A stretch of DNA of 47,331 bases, taken from Collinsella aerofaciens (lineage in GTDB: Bacteria > Actinomycetota > Coriobacteriia > Coriobacteriales > Coriobacteriaceae). Numbering within the stretch: position 1 is the stretch's first letter; every line of letters begins with the position of its first letter. Made by a program: the position numbers and the translations under genes. The notes beneath the pieces were generated by a model. The model had not been told where the DNA came from. It saw only the letters and a program-made list of their open reading frames with translations, and did not search any database. The stretch spans positions 1 to 47,331 of the forward strand of contig JAJXHK010000013.1 of assembly GCA_021639365.1 (NCBI GenBank), read 5' to 3'. Positions 6,158-16,659 of the stretch are shown piece after piece.

Positions 6158-7513
6158 ATGTCTGCTATTGATATTGTGCTTGTTGTGATCGCCTTGGTGG
6201 CGGTGGGGGTTGCTGTGGCTTGCGCCCTCCAGCTCAAGAGCCTGCGTGCCGAGCTGCGGGAGCGTGGCGACAGTAGCGCGGAAACGCTGGCAGCGCTCGA
6301 GCAGGCCAACAGCGCGCTCGACACCCTGAACGTCGCGTTGGCCGAAACCCGCCGCACGGCAAATGCCATCGCGCAGCAGCAGACGACCGACGCCGCCGTA
6401 GAGCAGCAGCGCTACCTGACCATTGCGCGCGAGTTCTCGCAGGCCGGCGACCGTATGGATGACCTGCGCCGCGAGACGGCCCAACAGCTTGGCGCCAACC
6501 GCGAAGGCATCGAGCATCGCCTGGACAAGGTGCGCGAGACGGTCGATGCTCAGCTGGGCGCCATCCGCAAAGACAACAACGTGCAGCTCGACCAAATGCG
6601 TGCGACGGTGGACGAGAAGCTCTCTCGCACGCTCAACGACCGACTGTCGGCATCGTTTAAGCAGGTGAGCGACCAGCTCGAGGCCGTGTACAAGGGCCTG
6701 GGCGACATGCGGTCTATCGCCACCGGCGTGGGCGACCTTAAGCGCGTGCTGGGCAATGTCAAGGCGCGTGGCATTTTGGGCGAGGTGCAGCTGGGTGCAA
6801 TCCTGGCGGACATCCTCACGCCCGATCAGTATCTGGAAAACGTCGCCACCAAGCCCGGCGCCTCGGAACGCGTTGAGTTTGCTGTCAGGCTGCCGGTAGA
6901 CGAGGGCGACCCCGTGCTGCTGCCGATTGACTCCAAGTTTCCGGGCGACGCGTACGAGCATCTGCTCGACGCCCAGGAGTCTGGTGACGCTGAGGCCGTC
7001 GCCGCAGCGCGCAAGACGCTCGATATGATGGTGAAACGCGAGGCCAAGGACATCTGCGAAAAGTACCTGAGTGTGCCGGCAACGACCAACTTTGGCATCA
7101 TGTTCGTGCCGTTTGAGGGGCTGTACGCCGAGATCGTCAGCCGCCCCGGGCTTATCGAGATCCTGGGCCGCGACTATCACGTCAACGTAGCCGGTCCCAG
7201 CACCATGGCCGCCATTCTCAACAGCCTGCAGATGAGCTACCAGACGTTTAGGCTGCAAAAACGTACCGACGACGTACTGCGCGTGCTCTCCGCCGTCAAG
7301 GCCGAGCTGCCGCGCTATCAGGCGGCGCTGCGCCGCGCCCAGCAGCAGATCGAGACCGCGGGCAAAACGGTCGAGGGCATCATCACCACGCGCACCAACG
7401 TCATGGAGCGCAAGCTCAAGGACATCGACGCGCTGGAGGATGCCGACCAAGCCGATGAGATTTTGGGGCTCACATCCGCGGAGCTGCTCGCAGGCCAAAA
7501 AGACGAGGACTAG
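6158..7513 (+). CDS. rmuC: DNA recombination protein RmuC
   Basis: RmuC-family proteins are PD-(D/E)XK-like nucleases that limit recombination at inverted repeats. The 451-residue protein has one N-terminal membrane helix (about 4-26), a long Ala/Gln/Glu-rich coiled coil to about residue 180, and the conserved core that includes VKARGILGEVQLGAIL, LPIDSKFPGDAYEHLL with an Asp/Lys pair, and FGIMFVPFEGLYAEIV. A second coiled region closes the protein. The start at 6158 follows GCGGAG at 6149-6154; upstream in-frame codons lack a ribosome site. It is the first gene of the housekeeping stretch and has its own terminator. Confidence 0.93.
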   Translation: MSAIDIVLVVIALVAVGVAVACALQLKSLRAELRERGDSSAETLAALEQANSALDTLNVALAETRRTANAIAQQQTTDAAVEQQRYLTIAREFSQAGDRMDDLRRETAQQLGANREGIEHRLDKVRETVDAQLGAIRKDNNVQLDQMRATVDEKLSRTLNDRLSASFKQVSDQLEAVYKGLGDMRSIATGVGDLKRVLGNVKARGILGEVQLGAILADILTPDQYLENVATKPGASERVEFAVRLPVDEGDPVLLPIDSKFPGDAYEHLLDAQESGDAEAVAAARKTLDMMVKREAKDICEKYLSVPATTNFGIMFVPFEGLYAEIVSRPGLIEILGRDYHVNVAGPSTMAAILNSLQMSYQTFRLQKRTDDVLRVLSAVKAELPRYQAALRRAQQQIETAGKTVEGIITTRTNVMERKLKDIDALEDADQADEILGLTSAELLAGQKDED

Positions 7514-7525
7514 CTGCATCTGACG

Positions 7526-7564
7526 GCGGGGCGCCGGTGTAAACGCGGGTGCCCCGCTGCTTTT
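7526..7564 (+). terminator. Terminator of rmuC
   Basis: GCGGGGCGCC (7526-7535) pairs with GGTGCCCCGC (7548-7557) with one G-U pair, followed by TGCTTTT. Confidence 0.75.
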
Positions 7565-7639
7565 CGCATCGTGCTTGCCTGAAGTGCGCTTCAATGTGCA
7601 ACAATGGCGTTTCGCCCTATCAGACGCGAAAGGAAGCCC

Positions 7640-9442
<1,803 letters not shown>

Positions 9443-9505
9443 GCGTCTCGGACGTGGGACAATTGTGCCCATAAGTTTATTGTGCCGTTGAGCCGAGGAG
9501 TCGTT

Positions 9506-10171
9506 ATGCCACGCGAGACCAATGCCGCCAAGCGCGAGCGCGCCATCGAGGTGTGCGAGCGCCTCAACCGTCGCTATGGCCCAGTCGAGTGCTTTTTGGA
9601 CCACGAGAATCCCTTCCGCCTGCTGATCGCGGTGCTACTCTCGGCGCAAACGACCGATGCGCAGGTCAACAAGGTGACGCCGCGGCTGTTTGCCCAGTGG
9701 CCCACGCCCGAGGCCATGGCCGGGGCGAGCGTGGCTGACGTGGCAGACACCATCAAGTCACTCGGCTTCTACAAGAGCAAAGCCAAGCATGCCGTTGAGG
9801 CCGCGCAGATGATCGTCGCCGACTATGGCGGCGAGGTGCCGGCCGACATGAAGGAGCTTGTAAAGCTGCCGGGCGTGGGACGCAAGACGGCGAACATCGT
9901 GCTCAACGTGGGGTATGGCATCGTGGAGGGCATTGCGGTGGACACGCACGTCAACCGCATTGCGCACCGCCTGATGCTGAGTCCCAAGACGCATGCCAAG
10001 GAGCCGCTCAAGACCGAGCAGGATCTGCTCAAGATTTTGCCGCACGAGTATTGGGAGTCGGTCAACCATCAGTGGATTACCTTCGGTCGCGAGATCTGCG
10101 ACGCCCGCAAACCCAAGTGCGACGAGTGTCCGCTGGCAGATTTGTGTCCCAGCGTGCGCGTAGCGGGGTAG
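9506..10171 (+). CDS. nth: Endonuclease III
   Basis: A DNA glycosylase/AP lyase that removes oxidised pyrimidines in base excision repair. All hallmarks are present in 221 residues: the helix-hairpin-helix LPGVGRKTA with catalytic Lys127, catalytic Asp146 in AVDTHVNR, and a complete 4Fe-4S loop C198-x6-C205-x2-C208-x5-C214. It contrasts with the MutY-like protein of this window, which has lost the cluster and changed the Asp. The start at 9506 follows CGAGGAG. It lies 63 bp after the ABC exporter and upstream of mfd, another repair gene. Confidence 0.96.
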   Translation: MPRETNAAKRERAIEVCERLNRRYGPVECFLDHENPFRLLIAVLLSAQTTDAQVNKVTPRLFAQWPTPEAMAGASVADVADTIKSLGFYKSKAKHAVEAAQMIVADYGGEVPADMKELVKLPGVGRKTANIVLNVGYGIVEGIAVDTHVNRIAHRLMLSPKTHAKEPLKTEQDLLKILPHEYWESVNHQWITFGREICDARKPKCDECPLADLCPSVRVAG

Positions 10172-10275
10172 GGCGGAACGCATCTTCGTCTGGCGTTTTT
10201 TGCGGGGCCGGGTTTGCCCTTGAGCCGGAGTTCTCTCCATGCGCTACCATGACAGACAATGTATTTGACGTACGA

Positions 10276-10303
10276 CCCGCCGAGCTTGCCCCGGCGGGCT
10301 TTT
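10276..10303 (+). terminator. Terminator-like hairpin upstream of mfd
   Basis: CCCGCCG (10276-10282) pairs with CGGCGGG (10292-10298), followed by CTTTT. It sits 105 bp after nth and only 25 bp before the mfd ATG. It may end nth transcripts or attenuate a transcript running into mfd. Confidence 0.5.
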
Positions 10304-10328
10304 GGCGTTGCGATGCCGGAGGAACAGC

Positions 10329-13300
10329 ATGCTCATTCACCGTATAGCCGCGCAGCTCTACACTGCCGAGGCGCTGCAGACCGTCGAGGCCGGACTCGAT
10401 GCCGGCGAGGACGTGACGCTGGCCGTGTCGCAGTCGGGCCGCACGCTTATGGCGGCCGCCCAGTTTGCGCGCCGTCCGCGCCCGACGGTCTACATCGTGA
10501 GCGGCGAGGATGCCGCCGACCGTGCCGCACGCAGCTTGGCCGCCTATGTGGGCCTGGCACACGTGTGCCGCTTCCCCGAGCGCAAGGACTATCCGTGGCG
10601 CGAGCAGGCGCCCGACGATGCCGTGGTGGCGCAGCGCTGCGAGGCCCTGGGACGCATCGTGCGCGGCGACAACTGCATTATGGTTGCCTCGGCCCGCGCG
10701 CTGCTGCGCTGCGTGCCGCCGGTCGAGAGCCGCTACTGGGAGTCGACAACCTTTGCGGTGGGCGAGGAGATTCCTTTTGACGAGGTGCCGCAGCGCCTGG
10801 TGGGCATGGGCTACACCAATGCCGGCGCCGCCGATGCACCCGGCCTGTTCCGCGTGCACGGTGACACCGTCGAGGTGTTTCCCGCACAGGAAAAGGCGCC
10901 CGTGCGCATCGAGTTTTTCGGCGACGAGATCGACCGTATCCGCCGCATGGTGAGCTCCACGGGCCAGACCATCGGCAACGAGGACAGCATCGAGATCTTC
11001 CCCTGTCGCGAGCTCGCACTCACCGACGACGCCGTCCACAACATGCATGTGGCGCTCTATCGTGCCAGCCAGGACGACAGCAAACTGGCGGCGCTGCTCG
11101 AGATGGTGGATGCGCGCATCGTCACGCCCGAGCTCGATCGCTTTTTGCCGGTGATGTACGGCCAGACCGTGAGCCCGCTGGCGCACGTGAGCGGCAAGGC
11201 GCTCGTGGTGCTGTCCGAGCCGCGCTCGCTGTTCGATGACTGCCTGCGCGCTTACGAGGATATCGAGGCGCGCGCCGGCGAGGCGGGGATTGACCGCTTG
11301 GACGGTCTGTACGTGCGCGCCCAGCAGCTCGACTTTGGTGCCCAGCAGCGCTTGAACTACGTGAGCTTGATTCGTGCCGGCGGTGCGGTTACGGCGGAGC
11401 TCAAGATTGAGCAGCCGGCTATCGCGGGCTCGGACAATCGCTTTATGACGCGCATCCAGGAGGTCGTGGGCAAGCGCTATGCCTGCGTGTTTGCCATCCC
11501 CGACCGCGGTGCGCGCGAGTCGATGGAGCTCACCTTTGGCGATGAGGGCATTACCTTTGAGGAGTCGCTGACGGCCGCGCCCGAAAACGCGGGCGCTATT
11601 GGCGACCGTGTGCGCGTGGCAGCGGCGGATTCTGCCGATCGTGCTGTCCGCCAGGATGCTCATGCTGCAATTCGCGAGCGCAAGGCCGACGCGCTCAACG
11701 CCCGCTCGCTCGAGGCAGGTGCCGCCCAGGCTGCCGCCGGCGCCGCCGTGCCCACCATCTCGCGCGGACGCGTGACTTTTGTGGATGCCGCCCTGCCGCA
11801 GGGCGTGGTGGTGCCCGATGCGAACCTGGCCGTGTTCTCGATTGCCGACCTCAACGCCCGCATGGACGCCAACCGCGCGCGCAGCCGCCGCAAGGTGGAC
11901 ATTACGCAGATTACCTTCCCGTTTAAGCCGGGCGACTACGTGGTGCACGCCACCCACGGCATCGCGCTCTTTAGCGAGATCGCGCGCCAGGAGGTGGGCG
12001 GCAAGGAGCGCGACTACTTTTTGCTGGAATATGCCGACGGCGACAAGCTCTACGTGCCGCTCGAGCAGGTCGACCGCATCACGCGCTATGTTGGCCCCGA
12101 CGGCGACAAGCCGCGCCTGACCAGGCTCAACACCGCCGACTGGACGCGTGCCACCAATAAGGCGCGCAAGAACGCTAAAAAGCTGGCGTTTGACCTGGTC
12201 GATTTGTATACGCGCCGCTCGTCGATTACCGGTATCGCCTGCCCGCCCGACACGCCCGAGCAGATCGAGATGGAGGAGAGTTTCCCTTACGACGAGACGC
12301 GCGACCAGCTGGAGGCCATTGCCGACATTAAGGCCGACATGGAGGCGCCCAAGCCCATGGACCGCCTGCTGTGCGGCGACGTGGGCTTTGGCAAGACCGA
12401 GGTCGCCCTGCGCGCGGCGTTTAAGTGCGTTGACTCCGGCCGCCAGGTCATGGTGCTCTGCCCCACGACCATTCTGGCCCAGCAGCACTACGAGACGTTC
12501 TTTGAGCGCTTTGCCCCGTTTGGCCTCGAGGTCGAGGTGCTCAGCCGCTTCCGCACTCCGGCGCAGCAAAAGCGCGCGCTCAAGGCGTTTGCCGAGGGCA
12601 CGATCGACGTGCTCATCGGCACGCACCGCCTGCTTTCGGCCGATGTGAACCCCAAGAACCTGGGCCTGGTGATCATCGACGAGGAGCAGCGCTTTGGCGT
12701 GCAGCACAAGGAGCAGCTCAAAAACCTGCGCGAGCAGATCGACGTGCTCACACTCTCGGCAACGCCTATTCCGCGAACCATGCAGATGGCCACGAGCGGC
12801 GTGCGCGACATGAGCCTGATCACTACACCGCCGACCGGGCGCCGACCCGTCATTGTGCACGTGGGGGAGTACGACCCCGACGTGGTGAGTGCGGCGATCC
12901 GTCTGGAAGTGGGACGCGGCGGCCAGGTGTACTACGTGTCCAACCGCGTCAAGACCATCGACGACGCTGTGGCACGCGTGCACGAGGCCGCGCCCGAGGC
13001 GCGCGTGGGCGTGGCGCACGGCAAGATGAGCCCGCGCGAGGTCGAGGACGTGATGATCGAGTTCGCGACCAAGAAGATCGACGTGCTCATCGCCACGACC
13101 ATCGTTGAGAGCGGCATCGACAACGCAACGGCCAACACGCTCATCATCGAGGACTCGCAGCGTCTGGGTCTGGCACAGCTCTACCAGCTCAAGGGCCGTG
13201 TGGGCCGCTCGGCCACGCAGGCCTACGCGTACTTTATGTTCCCGGGTGAGCTGCCGCTCACCGAAGAGGCCACGGCGCGCCTGACCGCGCTTTCCGAGTT

Positions 13301-13961
13301 CCAAGACCTGGGCAGCGGCATGCGCATTGCCATGCGCGACCTGGAGATCCGCGGCGCCGGTTCGCTGATGGGCGCTGAGCAGCACGGCAACCTGTCGAGC
13401 GTGGGCTTTGACCTGTTTACGCAGATGCTGGGCCAGGCCGTGGCCGAGGCGCGCGGCGATGACGATGCCGGCGTGGAGGCGGCGAGTGTGGGCATTAACC
13501 TGCCGGCCGATTACTTCTTGTCCGAGGAGTACCTGCCGGCGGTGGACCAGCGCGTGCTCGTGTACCGTAGGCTTGCGGCGGCCGAGGACCTGGAGAGTAT
13601 CGACGAGGTCCAGGAAGAGACCGAGGCCGCGCATGGCGAGCTGCCGTTGGCGGGACTCAACCTGTTCAACCGCGCGCGCATCCGCATTCGCGGCGAGCGC
13701 CTGGGGCTCGAGAGCGTTACGCTCAGCGGCGGGCGCATCACGTTTTTGGGCGTCGACGTACCCAAGAAGGTGGCCTTTGAGCTTAAGACCCGCTACGGTG
13801 CGGTGAACTTCCCCAAGAGCCGCAAGCTGTCGGTGCCCTACAAGGCCGGCGCCGGTGCGGGCAGCGGCCTGGGCCGCGGTCTCGACGCCAACGACGGCAC
13901 CGGCCCCGTGGCGGCTGCCCTCATGCTGCTGCAACAGCTGGGCGCGAGCGACGACGACTAA
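10329..13961 (+). CDS. mfd: Transcription-repair coupling factor Mfd
   Basis: Mfd removes RNA polymerase stalled at DNA lesions and recruits the UvrA excision machinery. At 1210 residues it has the full family length. In order: the UvrB-like N-terminal domain (RVHGDTVEVFPA and EFFGDEIDRIRRM near 183-210), the RNA polymerase interaction domain around 535-600 (PGDYVVHATHGIALF), a superfamily 2 helicase with Walker A GDVGFGKTE near 683-690 and the box IIDEEQRFGVQHKE near 783, then SATPIPRTM, HGKMSPREVE, the GRVGRS motif and a C-terminal TRCF domain. GGAGGAA immediately before ATG 10329 fixes the start. A very long minus-strand open frame opposite this gene is a codon-composition shadow. Confidence 0.97.
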   Translation: MLIHRIAAQLYTAEALQTVEAGLDAGEDVTLAVSQSGRTLMAAAQFARRPRPTVYIVSGEDAADRAARSLAAYVGLAHVCRFPERKDYPWREQAPDDAVVAQRCEALGRIVRGDNCIMVASARALLRCVPPVESRYWESTTFAVGEEIPFDEVPQRLVGMGYTNAGAADAPGLFRVHGDTVEVFPAQEKAPVRIEFFGDEIDRIRRMVSSTGQTIGNEDSIEIFPCRELALTDDAVHNMHVALYRASQDDSKLAALLEMVDARIVTPELDRFLPVMYGQTVSPLAHVSGKALVVLSEPRSLFDDCLRAYEDIEARAGEAGIDRLDGLYVRAQQLDFGAQQRLNYVSLIRAGGAVTAELKIEQPAIAGSDNRFMTRIQEVVGKRYACVFAIPDRGARESMELTFGDEGITFEESLTAAPENAGAIGDRVRVAAADSADRAVRQDAHAAIRERKADALNARSLEAGAAQAAAGAAVPTISRGRVTFVDAALPQGVVVPDANLAVFSIADLNARMDANRARSRRKVDITQITFPFKPGDYVVHATHGIALFSEIARQEVGGKERDYFLLEYADGDKLYVPLEQVDRITRYVGPDGDKPRLTRLNTADWTRATNKARKNAKKLAFDLVDLYTRRSSITGIACPPDTPEQIEMEESFPYDETRDQLEAIADIKADMEAPKPMDRLLCGDVGFGKTEVALRAAFKCVDSGRQVMVLCPTTILAQQHYETFFERFAPFGLEVEVLSRFRTPAQQKRALKAFAEGTIDVLIGTHRLLSADVNPKNLGLVIIDEEQRFGVQHKEQLKNLREQIDVLTLSATPIPRTMQMATSGVRDMSLITTPPTGRRPVIVHVGEYDPDVVSAAIRLEVGRGGQVYYVSNRVKTIDDAVARVHEAAPEARVGVAHGKMSPREVEDVMIEFATKKIDVLIATTIVESGIDNATANTLIIEDSQRLGLAQLYQLKGRVGRSATQAYAYFMFPGELPLTEEATARLTALSEFQDLGSGMRIAMRDLEIRGAGSLMGAEQHGNLSSVGFDLFTQMLGQAVAEARGDDDAGVEAASVGINLPADYFLSEEYLPAVDQRVLVYRRLAAAEDLESIDEVQEETEAAHGELPLAGLNLFNRARIRIRGERLGLESVTLSGGRITFLGVDVPKKVAFELKTRYGAVNFPKSRKLSVPYKAGAGAGSGLGRGLDANDGTGPVAAALMLLQQLGASDDD

Positions 13962-13967
13962 TTGGGT

Positions 13968-14005
13968 CGACGCTGCAAACGCCCCATTTGGGCAATCTGA
14001 CCTCA
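13968..14005. repeat. Partial copy of the CGACGCTGC/CAATCTGAC intergenic element
   Basis: CGACGCTGCAAACGCCCC and CAATCTGACCTCA here match the conserved blocks of the longer elements at 23893-24039 and 26796-26943. The small stem GCCC/GGGC closes around ATTT. The 3' half of the long element is missing. It lies between mfd and the PAP2 gene. Confidence 0.55.
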
Positions 14006-14018
14006 TCGAAAGGAAAGC

Positions 14019-14882
14019 ATGTTCGGATACATCTATAAGAAAGATGTCGCCATGATCGCGGTTGTCCTGTGCCTTTGTCTGGGCGTGGGCAGCTTCTTCG
14101 ATTACCAGATCTCGAGCGCGCTGTTCAACATCGGCAGCATGTACGGCCGCTTTATCGAGGCCGCCGGCGAGCTGCCGTTCGAGCTGACGGCGAGCATCGC
14201 GGGCGTCATGCTTGTGCGCGCGGCGCGTCCCGACTCCAGGGGGAGCAAATGGCTCGCCGTGCTCGGCATCCTTGTCAATGTCGGTCTGGCCGGCTACGAG
14301 ATTATTTCGTCCCTGCGGGTTGGCGGCAAACTCATCGCGGCTCAGCTGGTGCTGACGTTTGTGCTGGTCATCGCCGCCAACCTCATCGTCTATCGCCTTA
14401 CGCGTGACACCGACCCCGACGAGCTCACGCGCTGGGCGCTGATGGTGCTTGCCGTGTGGGTTGCCCAAGCCATCATCCTCAACGTGGTTGTCAAGCCGCT
14501 GTGGTCGCGCCCGCGCATGCGCGTGATCGAGGTCACGCCGGGGCTCAATTTTCAGCCGTGGTGGGTGATTGGCAACCCCGACAAGTGGAGCTATATTGCG
14601 GCCGGTGTAATCAAGGACGGCTTTAAGTCGTTTGCGAGCGGACACACGGCGCACGCGGCGATCGGCCTTATGCTCGCCGGGCTTCCCGCGGCGGCTTTTA
14701 CGGAAAAGCCGTCGCGACGCCGCGTGGTCTTTTGGGCGGCGTCGCTCGTCGCGGCGCTCGTCGCCTTTGGCCGTATCGTGATCGGTGCGCACTTTTTGAC
14801 TGACGTGAGCTTCGGCTTTGCCCTGGTGCTGGCGCTTGAGTGCCTTGCCGCGCGCATTGCCTATCCCAACGGCGTACAATAG
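14019..14882 (+). CDS. PAP2 family membrane phosphatase
   Basis: The 287-residue protein has about six to seven hydrophobic segments and the three PAP2 motifs in degenerate form: K-P-L-W-S-R-P-R (about 165-172), FASGHTAHA (about 205-213, for PSGH) and R-IVIGAHFLTDV (about 249-260, for SRxxxxxHxxxD). These residues catalyse removal of phosphate from lipid phosphates or undecaprenyl pyrophosphate at the outer membrane face. The exact substrate is unknown. The first 150 residues are a membrane region outside the core domain. The start follows GAAAGGAAAGC. It is probably transcribed alone or with the threonine aldolase gene 45 bp downstream. Confidence 0.85.
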   Translation: MFGYIYKKDVAMIAVVLCLCLGVGSFFDYQISSALFNIGSMYGRFIEAAGELPFELTASIAGVMLVRAARPDSRGSKWLAVLGILVNVGLAGYEIISSLRVGGKLIAAQLVLTFVLVIAANLIVYRLTRDTDPDELTRWALMVLAVWVAQAIILNVVVKPLWSRPRMRVIEVTPGLNFQPWWVIGNPDKWSYIAAGVIKDGFKSFASGHTAHAAIGLMLAGLPAAAFTEKPSRRRVVFWAASLVAALVAFGRIVIGAHFLTDVSFGFALVLALECLAARIAYPNGVQ

Positions 14883-14927
14883 CCCCACCTGAATCATCTG
14901 GCCGATACCCGGTAAGAGAGGATTGCC

Positions 14928-15953
14928 ATGCTCGCGTTCAACAACGACTATTCCCACGGCGCACATCCGGCAGTGCTGCAGGCGCTCGTCGACACCAACA
15001 TGGAGCCGCAGCCCGGCTACGGCACCGATGCGCACACCGAGCGTGCCAAGCAGCTGATCCGCGAGGCCTGCCAGGCCCCCGATGCCGACGTATTTTTGCT
15101 GGTGGGCGGCACGCAGACCAACGCGACGGTGATTGACATGCTGCTCGCGCCGTACGAGGGCGTGGTTGCCGCCGAGACCGGCCACGTTGCCTGTCACGAG
15201 GCGGGCGCCATCGAGTTTGGCGGCCACAAGGTGCTCACCATCCCTGGCTACGAGGGCAAGATGCACGCCGAGGATCTCGAAAACTATATCCAAGTGTTCT
15301 ACGAAAATGAGAGCTGCGAGCACATGGTGTTTCCGGGCGCCGTGTACGTGAGCCTGTCGACCGAGTACGGCACGCTGTACTCAAAGGCCGAGCTGGCCGA
15401 GATTTATGCGGTGTGCCAGAAGCGCCAGATTCCGTTGTTTGTGGATGGCGCCCGCCTGGCCTATGCGCTGGCGGCCGATGAGTGCGACATTACCCTGCCC
15501 GAGCTGGCGCAGCTGTGCGACGTGTTCTACATCGGCGGCACCAAGTGCGGCGCGCTTTGCGGCGAGGCCGTGGTGTTTTGCGGCATGCACGCTCCGGCGC
15601 ATCCCATTCCGCGCATTAAGCAGCACGGCGCGCTGTTGGCCAAGGGTCGCCTGACGGGCGTGCAGTTTGAGGCGCTCTTTACCGGCGGCCTGTATTTTGA
15701 GATTGGTCGCCAGGCAATCGAAACCGCGCAGGCGCTTCGTCGCGTGCTGCACGAGCGCGGCTACCAGTTCTTCTTGGAGACGCCTACGAACCAGCAGTTC
15801 GTGATTCTGCCCAACGAGGACATGGCCCGCATTCGCGAGCATGCCTCGATCGAGTACTGGGAAAAGTACGACGAGACCCACACGGTGGTGCGCTTTTGCA
15901 CCAGCTGGGCCACGACGCAGGAGGACATCGACGCGTTGGCGGCTGTCCTGTAG
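14928..15953 (+). CDS. ltaE: Low-specificity L-threonine aldolase family protein
   Basis: A PLP enzyme of fold type I, 341 residues, cleaving threonine (and usually allo-threonine) to glycine and acetaldehyde. The opening AFNNDYSHGAHP, the TQTNATV segment near 62-68, the PLP-contacting FVDGARL (Asp173) and the Schiff-base Lys206 in GGTKCGAL agree with the family. The length is typical. AAGAGAGG before ATG 14928 is the ribosome site. Substrate stereospecificity cannot be told. A strong terminator follows. Confidence 0.92.
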   Translation: MLAFNNDYSHGAHPAVLQALVDTNMEPQPGYGTDAHTERAKQLIREACQAPDADVFLLVGGTQTNATVIDMLLAPYEGVVAAETGHVACHEAGAIEFGGHKVLTIPGYEGKMHAEDLENYIQVFYENESCEHMVFPGAVYVSLSTEYGTLYSKAELAEIYAVCQKRQIPLFVDGARLAYALAADECDITLPELAQLCDVFYIGGTKCGALCGEAVVFCGMHAPAHPIPRIKQHGALLAKGRLTGVQFEALFTGGLYFEIGRQAIETAQALRRVLHERGYQFFLETPTNQQFVILPNEDMARIREHASIEYWEKYDETHTVVRFCTSWATTQEDIDALAAVL

Positions 15954-15971
15954 CTTGACGTAATGACGAGG

Positions 15972-16015
15972 GGCCGCCCTGCGCCTGGGTTTGGCGCAGG
16001 GCGGCCTTTGCTTTT
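15972..16015 (+). terminator. Terminator of the threonine aldolase gene
   Basis: A 14-bp perfect stem (15972-15985 with 15993-16006) and a T-rich tail, TTTGCTTTT. Confidence 0.9.
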
Positions 16016-16031
16016 GTGGGGGAAGGGTTGT

Positions 16032-16613
16032 ATGACCGAGATGTCCGAGCCGACGATTCGCCTGGCGACGCCCGATGACGCGCCGGCGTTGCTTGCCATC
16101 TATGAGCCGTATGTGCGCCAGACGGCGATTACCTGCGAATACGAGGTGCCGAGCGTTGAGGAGTTCGCCGGGCGCATCGAGCGTACGCTCAAGCGCTATC
16201 CGTATTTGGTGATGGAGCTGGACGGGCGCCCGGTAGGCTATGCCTATGTGAGCCCGCTCAATAGCCGCGAAGCCTACGACTGGTCGGTCGAGACGTCGAT
16301 CTACCTGTCGCGCGATGTACGCCATGGCGGTCTGGGCCGCAAGTTGCACGACGCGCTCAAGCAATGCCTGGTCGCGATGGGCATCACCAACATGTGCGCG
16401 CTCATCGCCGTGCCGCATGATAAGGACGACGAGTACCTGACGCACAACAGCCAGGATTTCCATGCTCATATGGGCTATCGCCTGGTGGGCGCCTTCGACC
16501 GCTGCGCCCAGAAGTTCGGCCGCTGGTACGACATGTGCTGGATGGAGTTGGTCCTAGCCGAGCGTGTCCCCAACCAACCCAAACCAACCTGGTTTCCCGA
16601 CCTCCTCGCCTAA
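16032..16613 (+). CDS. GNAT N-acetyltransferase, phosphinothricin acetyltransferase-like
   Basis: The 193-residue protein transfers an acetyl group from acetyl-CoA to an amine. It opens with IRLATPDDAPALLAIYEPYV and has the acetyl-CoA pyrophosphate loop RHGGLGRKL near 104-112. The HMGYRLVGAFDRCAQKFGRWYD segment near 155-176 is typical of the PAT/MnaT branch, which acetylates phosphinothricin-like compounds or methionine derivatives. The true substrate is not predictable. ATG 16032 follows GGGGGAAGG and starts just after the preceding terminator, so the promoter must overlap that terminator or transcription reads through. Confidence 0.85.
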   Translation: MTEMSEPTIRLATPDDAPALLAIYEPYVRQTAITCEYEVPSVEEFAGRIERTLKRYPYLVMELDGRPVGYAYVSPLNSREAYDWSVETSIYLSRDVRHGGLGRKLHDALKQCLVAMGITNMCALIAVPHDKDDEYLTHNSQDFHAHMGYRLVGAFDRCAQKFGRWYDMCWMELVLAERVPNQPKPTWFPDLLA

Positions 16614-16652
16614 AACCACCACATTGGGGACAGGCGCCTTTGTGGTGGTTTT
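16612..16652. terminator. Bidirectional terminator containing a GGGGACAGGCGCCTTTG motif
   Basis: AAAACCACCAC (16612-16622) pairs with GTGGTGGTTTT (16642-16652), serving the GNAT gene on the plus strand and gntR1 on the minus strand. The loop carries GGGGACAGGCGCCTTTG, a motif that recurs in other intergenic palindromes of this window (e.g. 34915). Confidence 0.75.
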
Positions 16653-16659
16653 CGGACGG

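Noticed and set aside
6008..7594. A 528-codon minus-strand frame opposite rmuC.
   Set aside because: The plus-strand product is clearly RmuC with membrane helix and core motifs; the antisense protein has no family features.
10077..15323. A 1748-codon open frame on the minus strand opposite nth, mfd, the PAP2 gene and part of the threonine aldolase gene.
   Set aside because: It is antisense to four well-supported genes, has no recognisable domain, is full of His/Arg/Ala/Leu as expected from reversed GC-rich codons, and lacks a ribosome site. It is a composition artefact.
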